Below, in pieces: positions 13,201 through 26,409 of a DNA stretch of 64,000 nucleotides. The stretch's first letter is position 1. Each line of letters begins with the position of its first letter. Source of the stretch: Loxodes magnus (taxonomy: Eukaryota; Ciliophora; Karyorelictea; Loxodida; Loxodidae); assembly GCA_946699065.1 (NCBI GenBank), contig CAMPDV010000117.1, forward strand, positions 124,001 through 188,000. Reading direction: 5' to 3'. The translations under genes and the position numbers were made by a program. The notes under the pieces are model-generated. The model saw nothing but the letters and a program-made list of their open reading frames with translations. It was not told the DNA's origin and did no database searches.

Positions 13201-14762
13201 ATTTAATCATAAATAGCAATAATATCCTGTAGAAATAAACAAGAGATCTTGAAAAATAAGTAGAGGACTTATTAAAGTAATTTTAATCCACAAATTTTTA
13301 AGGTGAACTTCTCTAAAAAAGTAATTAAGACAACTTGAAATAAATATAAGTGAAAAATTAAAATAGTGATTAATATGTAGTAGATACCATCTTTAAATTT
13401 AAATAAAACTTATAAAGCAGTAATGATTCTATTTAGCCTTATAATTTCTTAAATCAAAACGATCAAAATTCTTAAAAATAATTAAATAGTAAAATTTTTT
13501 ATTAGAAACTGGAATCTTAAGAACTAAAAAAGGTTTTTCCTAGGAAATCCCTATCCTCTTATTTGAACGAATAAAAGCATAATGAAAATATAGCTAAAAA
13601 TATTTTAGAATTGCAGCAAAAGTTTGATTCCTACAGAAATGTGAGAAATGATGGTAATAGTTATTTTAGAGCAGTGGGATATTCTTATTTAGAGCATTTA
13701 TCAAGATATACTACTCCTCATTAACATCTGGAAGATTTTACTAATAAATTAGAAAGTGATAAAGGGTACTATTAGATTAGACCTTATAATCATAATAATA
13801 GTAGTAAAATTCTAAGATAAACTTTCCTAAGACTACTTAATAATTTAAAGGAACTAAAGTAATAAAATAATAAATAAATTTAGCAATTTTTAAATTTGGA
13901 ACTTTAGGATAATAAAGATAGATAAGATGAAGCACTTGTATGGTAAATGAGATGTCTAACTGCTAATTATTTAGAGTCTCATAAAGAGTATTTTGAGTCC
14001 TTGTGTTAAATTCCTTATGAAGAGCTTATAAAAAATATACTTACAATGGAAAAAGAAGCAGATGGATTAGGAATTGGACCTCTTCAAGTAGTTCTAAAAG
14101 TAAAAATTGATATTGTAACGATTGATAAAAATTATGCAGAAAAGCCCTAAGATTAGATAAAAATAGCAGGGAAATGCCCTTTAATATTCATTTTATATAA
14201 ACCTGATCATTATGACATCATATATTCAAAAGAGCAATCTTTAGTTGATGGATTTGATGAAGTTAATGAAAATTATAATGAAGAAATTAAACTTCCAACA
14301 AACTATGATATATTTAACTCAAGTAAACCATTTTTTATCGAAATCATCTAAACTGGTTAAGAAAGTCCATTCGAGGAATTTAAGGACTTTAAAATTTAAT
14401 AAGGTTATCCTAATAATAGTACTTTAGATATTTCTTCTTTCTAGAAAAAAAATTTAGAAATCTAGCAAAAAGAGCCTTCTTAATTACTATAGTGTGAAGT
14501 ATGTTAGCAAGAATTTGAAAAATAGTAATTTTTGTAATTAAAATGTAAACACTTAACTTGCAAATTTTGTCTTAAAGACTGAGTAAGCAAGGATCTTGAA
14601 AGCAATATTATTGCTAATGAAAAAGATAAAAAAAGAAAAGCAAACTGTCTTTTATGCAAGCATGTTTTAACAGATGAGGAGCTTGAAAATGTAATGGGAA
14701 GGTAAAATTAACAAAAAGTCAATTAAACGGCTTAATAATCGAAAATTCCACACTTAAAGTGA
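10249..14762 (+). CDS. Coiled coil + otubain-like (Cys to Ser) + RING protein
   Basis: About 1,504 codons with UAR = Gln. Residues ~130-1,090 are an almost unbroken glutamine-rich coiled coil. Around residue 1,133 begins a domain matching the otubain/peptidase C65 deubiquitinase pattern: DGNSYFRAVGYSYLE corresponds to otubain DGNCFYRAFGFSxLE, and PDHYDIIY at ~1,318 corresponds to the catalytic-His motif GHYDILY. The nucleophilic Cys of the DGNC motif is a Ser here (AGT, 13659-13661), so deubiquitinase activity is not expected. From ~1,414 follows a RING-type zinc finger: CEVC, then CKHLTCKFC, then CLLC (C3HC4), with an in-frame TGA giving Trp after the CKFC pair. The frame slips once at a run of 12 A (12930-12941), needing one more or two fewer A; this is probably a sequencing or assembly indel. 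It ends at TGA 14760. Predicted role: cytoplasmic ubiquitin binding and possibly E3 ligation, on a long scaffold. Confidence 0.85.
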
Positions 14763-16936
14763 ATATAAATAAGTTTTAATAAATTCTAAACTAAATTTAT
14801 CTCATTTTAACACTTTTTTGATTAAATGTAAACAATTCTAAGATAAAAGATATAAAGAAATGAATTAAATTATTAATATTAGCAATTTAACTTTATATGG
14901 TAAAAATAATACAAATAACTTGTACTTAATTCTAAATTAATTAAATAAACTGAGATAAATTCTAAGCCCCCGAATATTTTTCCTTTTATTTGAAGAAAAA
15001 ATAAAATTTAAATATAGGAAATTAAAAAGAAAGTCTTTAAAAGTTTTCTCCTAAATGCTACAAAAAATCTTAAAAATTATAAATTAAATTTTTTCATGAA
15101 ACATAAGATAAATATTAGATTCATCATATAATAAAATTAATTAAGATAAACTTGCTAAGATTTAAGATTATTTATTTATTTATACTTTAAAATATTTTAT
15201 AATATGTAGATTTCTAATGTTAGTTGATAAATAAAATAATTAGATTATAAACTTTAATAAAATAAATATTTTTAAATATTAAATATAGAATGTATTATAA
15301 TATAGAAATATATTTATCTAAAGTACTTATAATTATAAATTTAAATGATTTATATATTTATCATTTTAATTTTAATTTTAAAATAAAAATATTTAATATA
15401 GCTATTTAGATTTATTTTATTATTAAATTTATATTTTCCATTATATATTCAATAAAGCTATGTGGGGTTTAAGTAATTTATGAAATAAATTAGCAAATTA
15501 TGGTAATAAGACCTTGTTAATTAATCTTATACTAACTTAGATTTACTATGGCATTATTGTTATTTTACCTTATGGTATTAGATTATTTATTTAAAATTTA
15601 AATTAAAGCAAGATAGATTATACTTTAAACTTTAAACTTTTAATTAATGTCTAAATATTAAAAGCTCGTTTATTTATTTAAAAATCTTATTTTATTTCAT
15701 TACCAGTTTTAAATAAAATCTAATTTATGGCAATACTATTAAATTTTCATATGCTACAAATATTTTAAATCTAATTTCCTTTTTATTAAAAATTAAAAAA
15801 ATAAAAGATATTTATCTATATAAAATTGACGCGCTTTTAATTTAAAATAAAAAGGTATAAATAATATTCTCAAATCTCATAAATAGTTATTTCTAAACTT
15901 TTAATATTTTTAGTAAGAAAATTAAAAAATATTTTTTTTTAAATGAATAAATAAGTTTGAACAGATCATTTAATTAGTGAAATATTCTCATTTAGTATAA
16001 ATTTATTTTTAACAAAATTGAAACAAATATTTTTATATTTTTAGTGGAAATCTATTTTTATATTCTTATTCACTCTTTTTGTTCATTTTTGCTAAAAATG
16101 TTTCGGTTTTAAATATTAAAAAAAAAAGTTTAATAAATAAAATCTATCAGATGTCAGTTTTAAGAAAAATATAATAAATTAAACTTTTATACTTTTATAT
16201 AAATTTTTTTTCATAAATTGAAACTTAAAAAAGAAGCAAAATAAAGAAAAGTATAATAATTTAGGGTTTAACTATATGCTAGTAAAATATGTAATATTAG
16301 TTATTAGATTATGTTTAAGAGAGATTTTGTGGATATCTCTTTAATAAAAGAAATTTTAAAATATTTTATTATATAATATATTTTAGTTTAGCTTTGAAAT
16401 GTAGAATAGATAAATGGTTAAGTATATAAGAATCTAGAACTAAAAAAATCTTTCTTAATTATAAATTAGATCTATGCTTAATCTAAATCTAATGTTCTAA
16501 TTTAATAAATAAAAACTATATCAATATTACTTTTTAATTTCTTTAGTATATCTTTAATGAAAAAATTTGTATTATAAATGAAATGTTCTAACTGAAATTA
16601 AGATAATTACATTGTAATTTATAAAATCTAAGCTTTATATATTTTCCTTATTTTATAATTTTCGTATAAGTTGATTACTAAAAGTTCTTTTGTATTTATT
16701 AATTTAATTTAATTTTTTCTTTTTCCAAATAAAAGATTAATTGCAACTAGATTTAATTATCAAATAATTTTTAAAATTTTATTCCTTTATTTTAAGTGAA
16801 AGCTTCTTATAAATGGTTTAGGTTTTTAAATATAGATATTTGATAATGAAATATGAGGAAGGTTAAGATTTAGGGTTAATTTATTATATAAATTTAATAC
16901 TTAAAATTATTGTTAGATTTTTAACTTTATTAAAAC
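14763..16936. other. AT-rich spacer, no gene seen
   Basis: About 2.2 kb of extremely AT-rich sequence with no protein-like frame. Isolated TTAGGG-like words near 16,261 and 16,867 are not tandem and are not telomeric. Confidence 0.5.
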
Positions 16937-17009
16937 TGGAGAGCACGGGTATCGATCCCGTTGCCTCTCGCATGCAAAGCGAGCGCTCTACCATTTGAGC
17001 TAGTTCCCC
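16937..17009 (-). tRNA. tRNA-Ala (UGC), copy 2, acceptor-stem mismatch
   Basis: Same cloverleaf and TGC anticodon as copy 1, on the opposite strand, with the T loop ATCGATA intact. The 3' acceptor strand reads GCTCTCC instead of GTTCTCC, giving an A-C mismatch at acceptor pair 6-67. A TTTT tract lies just downstream on the minus strand. It lies about 460 bp upstream of, and divergent to, the first ubiquitin-like/pseudokinase gene. Confidence 0.94.
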
Positions 17010-17470
17010 TATACACTTAATAATTTAAGAAAGCTAAATAATTCATTTAGTTACTTTAATATTCTTATATCTAAAGATAAATAAAAATTCGATTAGACTT
17101 AATAAAATGTTTATCTAAAAGTTAGATTTAAGTTAGTTAAAGCAACAAGCAAACAAAATTTAAAAATACTTAAAACCTTGAATGCTTCCTTAATGTAATA
17201 GTTTGCTTTAAAGCATATTTAATATAAAAATGCTTATTTGAATTTAATATCCATTTTTTATTTACAATCTAATTTTTTTTCTTTCAAAGTTAAAAACTTA
17301 ATTAAAACTTTACTAATACAATGAGGAAAAAATATTGATTTAGAATTTCTTAGCTTTATATCTTATTAGCATATTAAAGTATCTAGAGATTAAAGAGTCT
17401 AGGAATTTAAAATTTATTTTATAATTAAAGATAAATTGATTTCAAGCAAAGGTTCGTTAATAATTAAAAG

Positions 17471-19907
17471 ATGGAGTTTGAATTTAAAAAAAAGTCTGAT
17501 TTGTAAATAACTAGTAGGGAGTAAGTCTTCGGTAACTCTTTCAATTTTTCTATGTACAAAACAGAACCAGTCCCCATGATGGTATTATGTACCAGCCCAA
17601 CTTCTTTGATAATTCCCTCTGTTGAAACAAAAGAAACTTTAGAAAAAAATAAAACTGAAGAAATAAAAGTTTCTTTTAACCAGGTAGATTTTTTACCAAC
17701 TAATTTCCACGAATTTACCTTTTAATATGATAGAGAATAAACTTTTGATAGTGTAAAGATTCGAATATAAAATTAAAATTAGCTACCTTAATAATTTTTT
17801 TAACTCTATGACGAAAAATTTTAAATATTAGATTCTTAACAAAATATTGCACTTTATGTTTAATAAACCTTTACTCAGAGAATTATAGTGAAATTAAATT
17901 TTTAAAAAATTAGAGTAAGATTAAATTACCCTTTTGATTTCACTAAAACTTATGAAACTTTGAATAAAATAGAGAATGTTATTTAAGATATAAAAAATCA
18001 CTTAAACACATAGAACGAAATTTAATTATTTATTGGTAGCCAGAACCTAGAAAACTAAATTGATAATCCCATTATATGCTATGGTCCTGAAATTGAAGTG
18101 AAGATATAAATATATATAGAGTTGTAAATTAAAATAACCGATTTTGGAGTTGTTTAGAAGAAAAAAATGTTGAAAGATGATACTATAGCTTCCTTAAAAA
18201 AAGAAATACTCCAAGCTTTAAAATAATATTTCAAAGCTCTATTTTAGGTAGGAATATATACTTAATAAAATATCGAGCTAAAAAAAAGTGAAAAGTTAGA
18301 TTAATTTTAAGATTAAGAACTATAGGTTAAAAAAAACTAAAAATATTTATCTGGATAAGATAAAATTCTATTCGAAATAGAAACTGAAAGCGTAGAAGAA
18401 TTAACAAATTAAATGAATGCTAAATATCAAACTGATAAATAAACTTAATGAATAGATTTTCCAGCAATTTCTTGAAAATAATGAAACTATATTGGAAGTT
18501 AGCTCATTTTAAGGTTAGTAATGAGATGTTTATGTTTCATATAAAGTACCAGATTCCTTGAGCTCAGATAAACTTGAAGGATCTATATAGACAAAGAGCT
18601 TTGCTAGCGTTTAAGATGTTTAAGAAAAAATTAGTACAGAAATAAGCGTACCTTTGTAAAAGGAAAAATATTGTCTTTACTTTTAAAACCAAAATAATGG
18701 TAAACTATAATTTTTTGAAAGTTCGAAGGTACTTGATCACATAATGAGAGAGTTGAAAACAGATCTTTCAGTTGAAGTTAAAGAAATTTACTTCTAGGTC
18801 GAATTTAAATTTGGATTTTAATATGGTTCTAAAAAGGAGATTATTTGTGCAAGTAACAAAGTCAGCACCTATAAAAAAGATTTTATAGTGTAGAATTTAT
18901 TATAAGAAAATGAGTTCTATCTTTTTGTGAGCTCAAAGAATAAAATTATGAATGAAAAACGTTAGATAGGAATTTACGTTCAAAACCTTGATTTTATAAA
19001 CATTTATTAGTTAAGCTACTATCCTAATACAGTTTAAATTAAACTTCTCAATTAATTCCTTTTGCATAGCTAAGTTATAAGAAATAATGAGTTAAAAAAA
19101 ATTTAAAGTACAATGGATTGAAAGCAGGAAATTGAAGAATTTAAATAAATATAATAAGATCTTATGTATGAAAATCAGAAGGTAGTAAGATTATCAAATT
19201 TATAGGATTTTCATGAATTTTTAAAAAATGCTGAACTTTGTAGTTCATTATAGCATAACAAATTTAAAATAATTGCAAAACTTCATGGAATAGTACTTGA
19301 TAACTTTGATGAACCAACTCAATTCAGCTTAATAATAAAAAAATATGTTTAAAATTAAGATACAGAGAAACCTATTTGCATAATTTAGTTAATTTTGAAT
19401 TTAGTTTAAGCTATGAAAGAATTAAGCTAATAAAATATAGCCCTTAATATATAAAATAAAGATTAATTGATTGTTAAAGATGAAAGAATCGTTTTTATAG
19501 AATCTCAAAACATAAGAGAAGTAAAAACAAATGAAGAAAAAAAGATTCAAATATAAGATATTAATCAATTAGGTAAATTTTTTTAATCTTACATTTAAGA
19601 CTAAGACAATAATCATAAGTAATAAAGTGTTGTCAATCTTATTGAATAATGGGTAGACTTAAAATCTTGCATTGATATTATAAGCTTTTGAAATAAATGT
19701 ATCTAAAAGATTTAAACATCTAAAGAAGATCACTAATGCTCATATAATAAAAAATTAAAAAATTAAAAATTAAAAAATTAAAAATAAATTATATGGTAAG
19801 ATTCTTTATTTTAAATTAATGAAGATTAAGAAAGATATATAGTAAATTAATAATAATTTGATTTAATTAGCAATAGTACCTCAGAATAGAATTAAGAGAT
19901 GTTCTGA
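17471..19907 (+). CDS. Tandem ubiquitin-like domains + pseudokinase, paralog 1
   Basis: Starts at ATG 17471 (MEFEFKKKSDLQ...). Several beta-grasp units follow. The clearest, near residues 155-215, has the ubiquitin pattern: NKIENVIQDIKNHL, then EIQLFIGSQNLENQID, then EIEVKIQI, matching ubiquitin IENVKAKIQ / RLIFAGKQLEDG / LHLVLRL. The C-terminal ~200 residues follow a protein-kinase outline (FKIIAKLHGIVL, hinge LIIKKYV, helix AMKELSQQ), but the HRD position is LNI and the DFG position is IES, so it should be catalytically dead. A +1 frame change near 18,430 is needed to join the N-terminal part to the rest; no convincing tiny intron spans it, so this copy may carry a real frameshift. TGA at 19689 aligns with sense sequence in paralog 2, so TGA 19905 is the preferred stop. 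Closest relatives are the genes at 23.5 and 33.4 kb. Confidence 0.7.
19750..19795. repeat. A-rich tandem simple repeat in the 3' part of paralog 1
   Basis: Iterated AAAAATT/AAAAAATT units. In the gene frame they read as repeated K-L-K-N-Q, so this may be a slippage-prone low-complexity coding patch. Confidence 0.6.
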
Positions 19908-20359
19908 AATTTTTAAGATTTGTATTAGTTTAAATTCTATTAAAATCTTAAATCTTTTTAAATTATTTTATCAAATATGCTCATTTGCTAAAATACCTTA
20001 AACAACTTTACTAGCTTTAATTTTAATAATTTCTGAAGTTTCTCGTCAATTTATCTAAAAGCATAATAATCTATTTTTGTTTAGATTTATTAAATCCTAT
20101 AAAATAAATTTATTGGTACTTGTAATATCCTCTTTTTTAGTTCCAATGAAGATTAAAATTTGTTTTTATAAGTCATTAATTAATCAGTTTCTTTATTCAT
20201 ATTTTGATTTAAACCTTCTATATATAGAAGAAAAAATTTGTTATAAAGATTAAGATTTTATTTATATAAAGATGAAAAAATTATTTATTTGAATATTTTA
20301 GCTTAAGTTAAAAAAATTGTTTGCTTTAAAGCAGAATAGTAAAGACTTGCTTATGCTAT

Positions 20360-20710
20360 AATTTATTTTACATATACAGTAAATTCTGTTGCAGGATCTA
20401 TCTTCACCACCCAATTCCACTAGCTAACAGGCTCAGTGGTATCTGTAATTGAATACAGGAAAACATGGACTGATCTCCTATCTTCCTTATTGAAGCCTAC
20501 TCTAATCCGAAAAATAAATATTTCGCTCCAAGAAATTTGTCAAAAAGACTAGCCAGCGAACCTAGATTTAGACAGAACGCTCGAATTGTCATAAAATCCG
20601 ATTTAATTATAAGATTTGATAAAAGGATCTAAATTAAAAGCATTTAAAAATAATTTTAAATTAATAATAACTAATTTCTATCATTATAAAAGAGATTCAT
20701 TTCTATAAAT
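20360..20710 (-). CDS. Possible small gene of unknown function
   Basis: A local rise in GC content. The minus frame reads protein-like for about 110 codons, including EIFIFRIRVGFNKEDRRSVH and then QWNWVVKIDPATEFTVYVK, with both TGG and TGA as Trp. I could not fix a start: the ATG at 20762 is one frame off. The stop is also unclear, since TAA at 20365 follows TVYVK but reads as Gln. The plus strand over the same bases also gives a plausible frame (TVNSVAGSIFTTQFHQLTGS), so the strand is not certain. No family recognised. Confidence 0.3.
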
Positions 20711-20893
20711 AAATTTTACAATAAAAGACTACATAGAGGTTTTTTAAATAGAAGATAGACATTACTAAATTAAAAAATCTACTTGATTTTGAGTAATTTG
20801 AGTATCTATTTTAATTATTAAATAAAGCTGTTTAATATAAAAAGTTTAGAATAATTATGATTTTTAAAATTAAACATATTATATTATAAAATT

Positions 20894-21766
20894 ATGTATC
20901 CGAAGAAATAAATATCTTCCACGAAAAATCTAACTATTAACCAGACTTTATAACTATTTTTATTTACTAAAATTGGAAATTAGAAGGTTATTAAGAAGTT
21001 TTGATATCTAAAATAAATAAAATAATATCTTATGCTAACTATTAACAAATTGATAAATGAACAGTGCACTAAGTAAGAATTAAATTAATAACCTATTTTC
21101 TAGAGATGGAAAGATAGATTAATTGAATTGAATAGAATTTAATATAAAATCAAAAGAATCAGTAAATGAATCATATCAAACTCAACTAACGATTGAATCC
21201 AGAGTTAAGAGGAGAATAGAATCTGCTCTTAAGCTTATCCTGTAAAAATAGAGAAAATTAAAAAGTTAATTTTGCAGAAAATAAGGACAATAGGGTAAAT
21301 ATGTGCTACATATTTGGGAAGGAGTAAACTTAAGAAACAGATGGAGGATTTTAAAATCAATTCAAGACTTTTCCCCGCCGAACGAAAGAAGCATTATGAA
21401 TAAAAGATTCAAGTTATGTTAAGAAATTCTAAAAATTATGAATGAATTGATAAGATATGAAAAATGATAATATAGCATTTATTTCCAATCGCTGACAAGA
21501 GGGCAAAAAAAGCAAATTATAAAGATTTACACACCAGTAAAAACCAGAGAAATTCGATTTCGAAACTTATTGATAAACAAAGACTTCTACAAACTATAAT
21601 TGATAACAAACCTAAAAATCGTGACATCACTTCAATATATTTTCATTATATAAAGTAAAAAATATAATTGAAAAGGGACCAAAGACAGCAACAGCAATAT
21701 TAAATCTTGCATATCTAATTTTTCCTTAGTATAGCTTTCATATTATTTATTCATTGCTTTTGTTGA
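20894..21766 (+). CDS. Basic protein of unknown function
   Basis: ATG 20894 to TGA 21764-21766 is one open frame of about 290 codons, with several internal TGA read as Trp (for example RISKWIIS). Composition is strongly basic and helical (QRWKDRLIELNRIQYKIKRI, KKLILQKIRTIGQICATYLG). It ends in a short hydrophobic tail and lies ~160 bp upstream of tRNA-Ala copy 3. No family recognised. A fragment of a retroelement ORF (the region between endonuclease and reverse transcriptase is often like this) is a possibility, but no diagnostic motif is visible. Confidence 0.4.
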
Positions 21767-21925
21767 ACTACTAAAATATTTAGTGTACTTTATCAGCTTT
21801 CAATCATATAAGAGTTTATTTTAATATTTTTACTTTTTGTTTAGATTGAAAGATACAAAGATTTAAAAGCTATTCAATGCAAAGCTTTTTATAAATATTA
21901 TTAAAATAATATATTTGTATAAAAA

Positions 21926-21998
21926 TGGAGAACACGGGTATCGATCCCGTTGCCTCTCGCATGCAAAGCGAGCGCTCTACCATTTGAGCTAGTTCCCC
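21926..21998 (-). tRNA. tRNA-Ala (UGC), copy 3, intact consensus
   Basis: Cloverleaf with all stems paired apart from one G-U in the acceptor stem, T loop ATCGATA, anticodon TGC, and a T5 terminator tract directly downstream on the minus strand. Of the four copies it is the only one with no unique change, so it is the likely functional reference. It lies between ubiquitin-like/pseudokinase paralogs 1 and 2. Confidence 0.97.
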
Positions 21999-23535
21999 TA
22001 CAAAAATATTGATATAAGTTTCTTAAAATATAGAAAATAAAGGTTTAGTAATATGAGCAAGACTTTTAAAACTTTACCTTAGCAGAAATGTTTAAATTAT
22101 TAACAAAAAGTAATAATTAGTCCAATTAATAAAAAATAGCATTAATTATATAATAACAATTAAACATATGATAAGTGAAGCCATTATATATAATAACTCT
22201 AATCCTTTTAGAGATTTCATTACCTTATTATACTAAATCTTATTAATAGTTAAGCATTTCATTTATTTACTAAGATTCAAATTTTTAAACTAGAAATAAA
22301 ATGGAAAGTCCAGCAATTATAAATGCTTATATCAATTATAATTAAGCTTAATAAATAATAAGATAGTGATTTATATATAACTATAGACTCTCTAATCTAG
22401 ACTTATTTAATACCTTTATTATTCTATTAACTTATTTTTAATTTTTCTTAAGTATTCAAACATAATGCTATACATATTAGCAAGCTCTTCTATAGCAAGA
22501 ATTTTAAGATAATTTTAGCTTAAACGAATAAGCAAATTGTACCTAATTATTTAACTAAATTAGATAAAGCAAAGAAAAAGTGGGAGTTTATGATATTTAA
22601 ATAGATAAAGTTTCTATTACAGAGTCTAAGATGATATGATAATAATAATAAAGATACATAATTAAAAAGTATAGTAGTTAATCTATTATACTAAAGCTAA
22701 TAACTAAAATAGGCTTTAATATTATAGTTATATAAATCTTTAATTCTTCTTAATTATAGCATCAAAATTAAGTAATTTATAGTTATCAGTCTAATTAACT
22801 ATTATAGATATAATGATTATCTTTAATAGAATGAAAATTTAAATAAAATGAGATATCGCTACAATAGAGCTTGTTCAGTCTAACTAATTATTTAATAAAA
22901 AGAATGCTAATTTAGAAGGTAGAAGCTAGTAAATGCAAATTATCTTTACTTTGTTAGTATTTAAGTTGATATTGTCTAGTTTTCATATAAATTAAGGGAC
23001 TTATAAATTTTATAATTGGTATGGAATATTAAAAGTAAAAGAGATAAAATTATAGCTAGAAAGAAACTAAAAAGCTATTAAAATTAATTTAAATTAGCAA
23101 AGTTCTAAATTGCCTAAGCTTTCATTACTAAAGCTATTTCTATATAACTAAGTTTAATATCTTTAGTAACCAAATGTTTTAAACTAAAAGCACAACTAAT
23201 TAAAAAGAACTTCTATCAAATATATCATTTAATTTAGCTTTAACTATGGATCATTTTGAATGACTGGTATTAATAATTATAGAATGATTATAAATATAGC
23301 AGCTAATTAATGATAAGCTAATGATGATACTGGTTTTTAAAGAGTTTATTAATTAAATAAATAGATGTCCTAGTGTAACTGCTTATTTTGAACACATCCT
23401 ATTAGATATTTTTAATAAAATATGTTGATTTATAAAATGAAATAGTTGAAAGTCTGTGATTAAGCATTTTAATTAGATTTATAAATTAAAGATAAAATCT
23501 CTCTATTTAATTTCAAGTTAAGCTTTAATTAATAA
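21999..23535. other. AT-rich spacer, no gene seen
   Basis: Sequence between tRNA copy 3 and paralog 2. I see only AT-rich, non-protein-like sequence. The divergent tRNA/gene arrangement repeats that at 16.9-17.5 kb. Confidence 0.4.
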
Positions 23536-26409
23536 ATGGCAAAGGAGGTTAAGAAAATTGAAGAAGAAACAAAAATTTCATCAGCTTTTTATTTAGGAGA
23601 TTAAATAAGAACTGGATAGTAAATAGAAGCTGTTACTTCACTCTCTATATAATTTAAATTTGAAGACTAGAAATTAGAAAAAATGCTGAGGCAAGGATTT
23701 CATTTTAATGATAAAATCATAGATGTTTTGGCGAAGTGAATGCAATAAAATAAAATATAGCAGCAATCCAAAGAATTCAGCTTTTGCATATTTTTCATTG
23801 TATCAAGAATTAGTAATTTAAAATAAGAGCTTTAAAATTTACTAGCCTATCTATAACCTAATATGGAAGAATACGTTACATTTCTAAGAAATCACTTAGA
23901 GGATCTTTCATAGCTATTATAAGAAATGCTAATTTAGCATTTAGAGATTAAATGCGAATAAGACAAGAATTAAATTATAGAAGAATAAATAAGATTATTT
24001 TTTAGTTAAAGTACAAATTTAATAATGAAGAAGATGGATTTTGTAAAAGATTAGTTTGAGTAATCCCCCGAAGACCTTCAGTTTCCTTCAAAAATATTGA
24101 TAGTTTATAAAAGAACGTAGTTCAATAAAGATAAATATCAAGATTTTGAATATATTTATAGTAGAGATTAACTTTTTGTAGAAATTTTCAAGGAAATATA
24201 AGGGCAAACTGAACTTAACTAAAATACGTTTCATCTTTAGGATGAAAAAAACTCAAAGTAAATAGACTCTTAAGAAAATATTTTTGATTATGTTTAAAAT
24301 AATTAAACTCAAACTATTTCTGTGGAATTAAATTCAGAAAATGTCAGAGTAAAAGCATCTTAACCTTTTAATTACGATGAAACATTTCAACCTTTAACTA
24401 AAGTTGAATAAGTAGCTTAAAGCATCACAAATTACATAAATACTTAAGATGAACTGAAATTATTTATTTAAGGTATAGATCTAAATTAAATATATGAGAA
24501 TCCTATAATTAATTATGGAACCTTAATAGAAGTAAAAGTAAAAATATATATCTAATTAAAGGTCAAATTAAATTAGGATAATGAGATTAGAAATATAAAA
24601 ATCCAAAAACTTAAAACTATATACAATTTAATGAAAAAAATACTTTAAACGTATTCATCTTAATTCAAATCTTTGTTTTAAATAGAAATATGATTAGAAT
24701 AAAATTAGCTAAAGCAATTTTGAAATGTAGAAATGTATAAAAATTAAGTTTTAATAGTAAAAAAAAAGTAGAAATTTTTGATAATAGAATAAACTAATCA
24801 ATAAATAGAAGTTGAAAGCGATAAAATAGAAGATGTAAAGAAACAACTAAACTAAATATTATAAGTTCCTAATGATACTATAAACTTGGCTAATAAAAAA
24901 TTTAAATTTGATCAATTATTTAGCAAATTTCTTGAAAGCACCGAAAAATCATTAGATATAAGCATTTTTGAAACAGAAAAAAAGGAACTAGAAGTATAAT
25001 TTTAAGTGCCAGAGTAAATAAATCCAATTAAATTAAAAGGATTTTTAATAATAAAGAATATTGATAGTGTTTTAGATCTCTAATAACGAATATCAGAAGA
25101 TATATAAGTTCCTTTATAAATAGGGAACTTTTGCTTATATTTTTATAATCAAGTCAAGCAACTAAAATATTTTGACCATAGATAATTACTTTAAAAAATA
25201 ATTTAAAAGCTTAAAACTAATACATTAAATGTAGTAGTAAAAGATTCATAAATCAGAGTAAAGATGCAATTCTAACATCATGATATAAATCTCATTTCAA
25301 TTAAAGTAAATGAATAGGTTGGATAATTTAAAGAAAAATTTAAGAACTAAAATTAATTTCCAGAAAATTAATATTTACTCCTGGTTAACTCACAGAAAAA
25401 AATTTTAAGAGACGACCGTGAGTTTGGAAAATATATAACATCTGAAGGTGCTATTGATATTTACTAAATAGGCTTTAATCCTATCTAAATTTATGTACCT
25501 CAATTATAGGAAATTCTATAGCATTTAGCAATAATAAGAAATGAAGATTTAATAATTAATTAAGAAAATTAACTTGAAATCTAACAGCACTAAGTTTAAA
25601 ATAAAAACAAGCAATGTAGAAGAATATCTTTCTAAGATTTAAATGACTTTCTATGTCAAGCTAAGATATGCAGTTCCATTTAGCATCATGAATTTAATAT
25701 TGTAGCGAAAATTTATGGCATTGAAATAGATAATTTAAGCTAACCGATTTAATTTAACCTTATAGTGAAGAGATATCTTTAAAATTAGGTTTAAAGTCAA
25801 GATAATTGCTGTATTGCATCTATAGCATATCATATGGTTAATGCCATTAAGCATTTGCATGAAAAAAGAATTGTTCTTAATCTAACAGACGAAAATTAAT
25901 TGAAAATACAAGGAAAAAAAATAGTTTTTCATGAAATTCAAAATCTCAGAGAAGCAAAGTGACCTGAAGAAAAAAATGTATATAAATAAGATATGATTAT
26001 ACTAGGTAATTTCCTTAAATCTTAAATTTAAGGAAAAGCGATTGATTAATGTAATAATTGCGTTAAATAATTCATTTAGAACCATTTATACCTCTAAGGA
26101 AATAACTTTTAAGATAATCTAGTAGAATTATGAAAAAACCAAATCCAATATCTGGATGCAGTTTTAGAAACACATTCATTCTGTCACTAAAAGTTGCAAC
26201 CCTAAAACTAGCAATAATAATATTAATAACGATTTGATAGCGAAAGATAAAGTTTGAATATAGTAAGTCAAGTTTAAAATTTATAATTTGAAGAAAATAA
26301 AAACAATTGAGACTAATTATCTTAAGTTATTTTAAAAAATGAAGAGTAAAGCATAGTAAATCTTGATCGATCCGAAGTATCTTAATATGAAAAATTTTTC
26401 GATGAATGA
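23536..26409 (+). CDS. Tandem ubiquitin-like domains + pseudokinase, paralog 2
   Basis: The best-preserved member: one uninterrupted frame from ATG 23536 to TGA 26407, 957 codons. The N-terminal ~150 residues are helical. Ubiquitin-like units follow, for example TKVEQVAQSITNYINTQDEL then KLFIQGIDLNQIYENP then IEVKVKI, and further beta-grasp units such as IEVESDKIEDVKKQLNQIL. The C-terminal kinase-like part (about residues 690-860) has EFNIVAKIYGIEIDNL, hinge NLIVKRYL and VNAIKHLHEKR, then NLTDENQLKI where HRDLKxxN is expected and FHEI where DFG is expected, so both catalytic Asp are gone. A Q-rich tail follows. Internal TGA codons (for example in LREAKWPEE) read as Trp. Known ubiquitin-fold plus pseudokinase combinations (JAK, IKK-like) have a different order, and I know no family with this layout. 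Role unknown; a binding scaffold is inferred. Confidence 0.85.

Noticed and set aside
16261..16880. TTAGGG-like words as telomeric or subtelomeric repeats
   Set aside because: Only isolated single copies, not tandem arrays.
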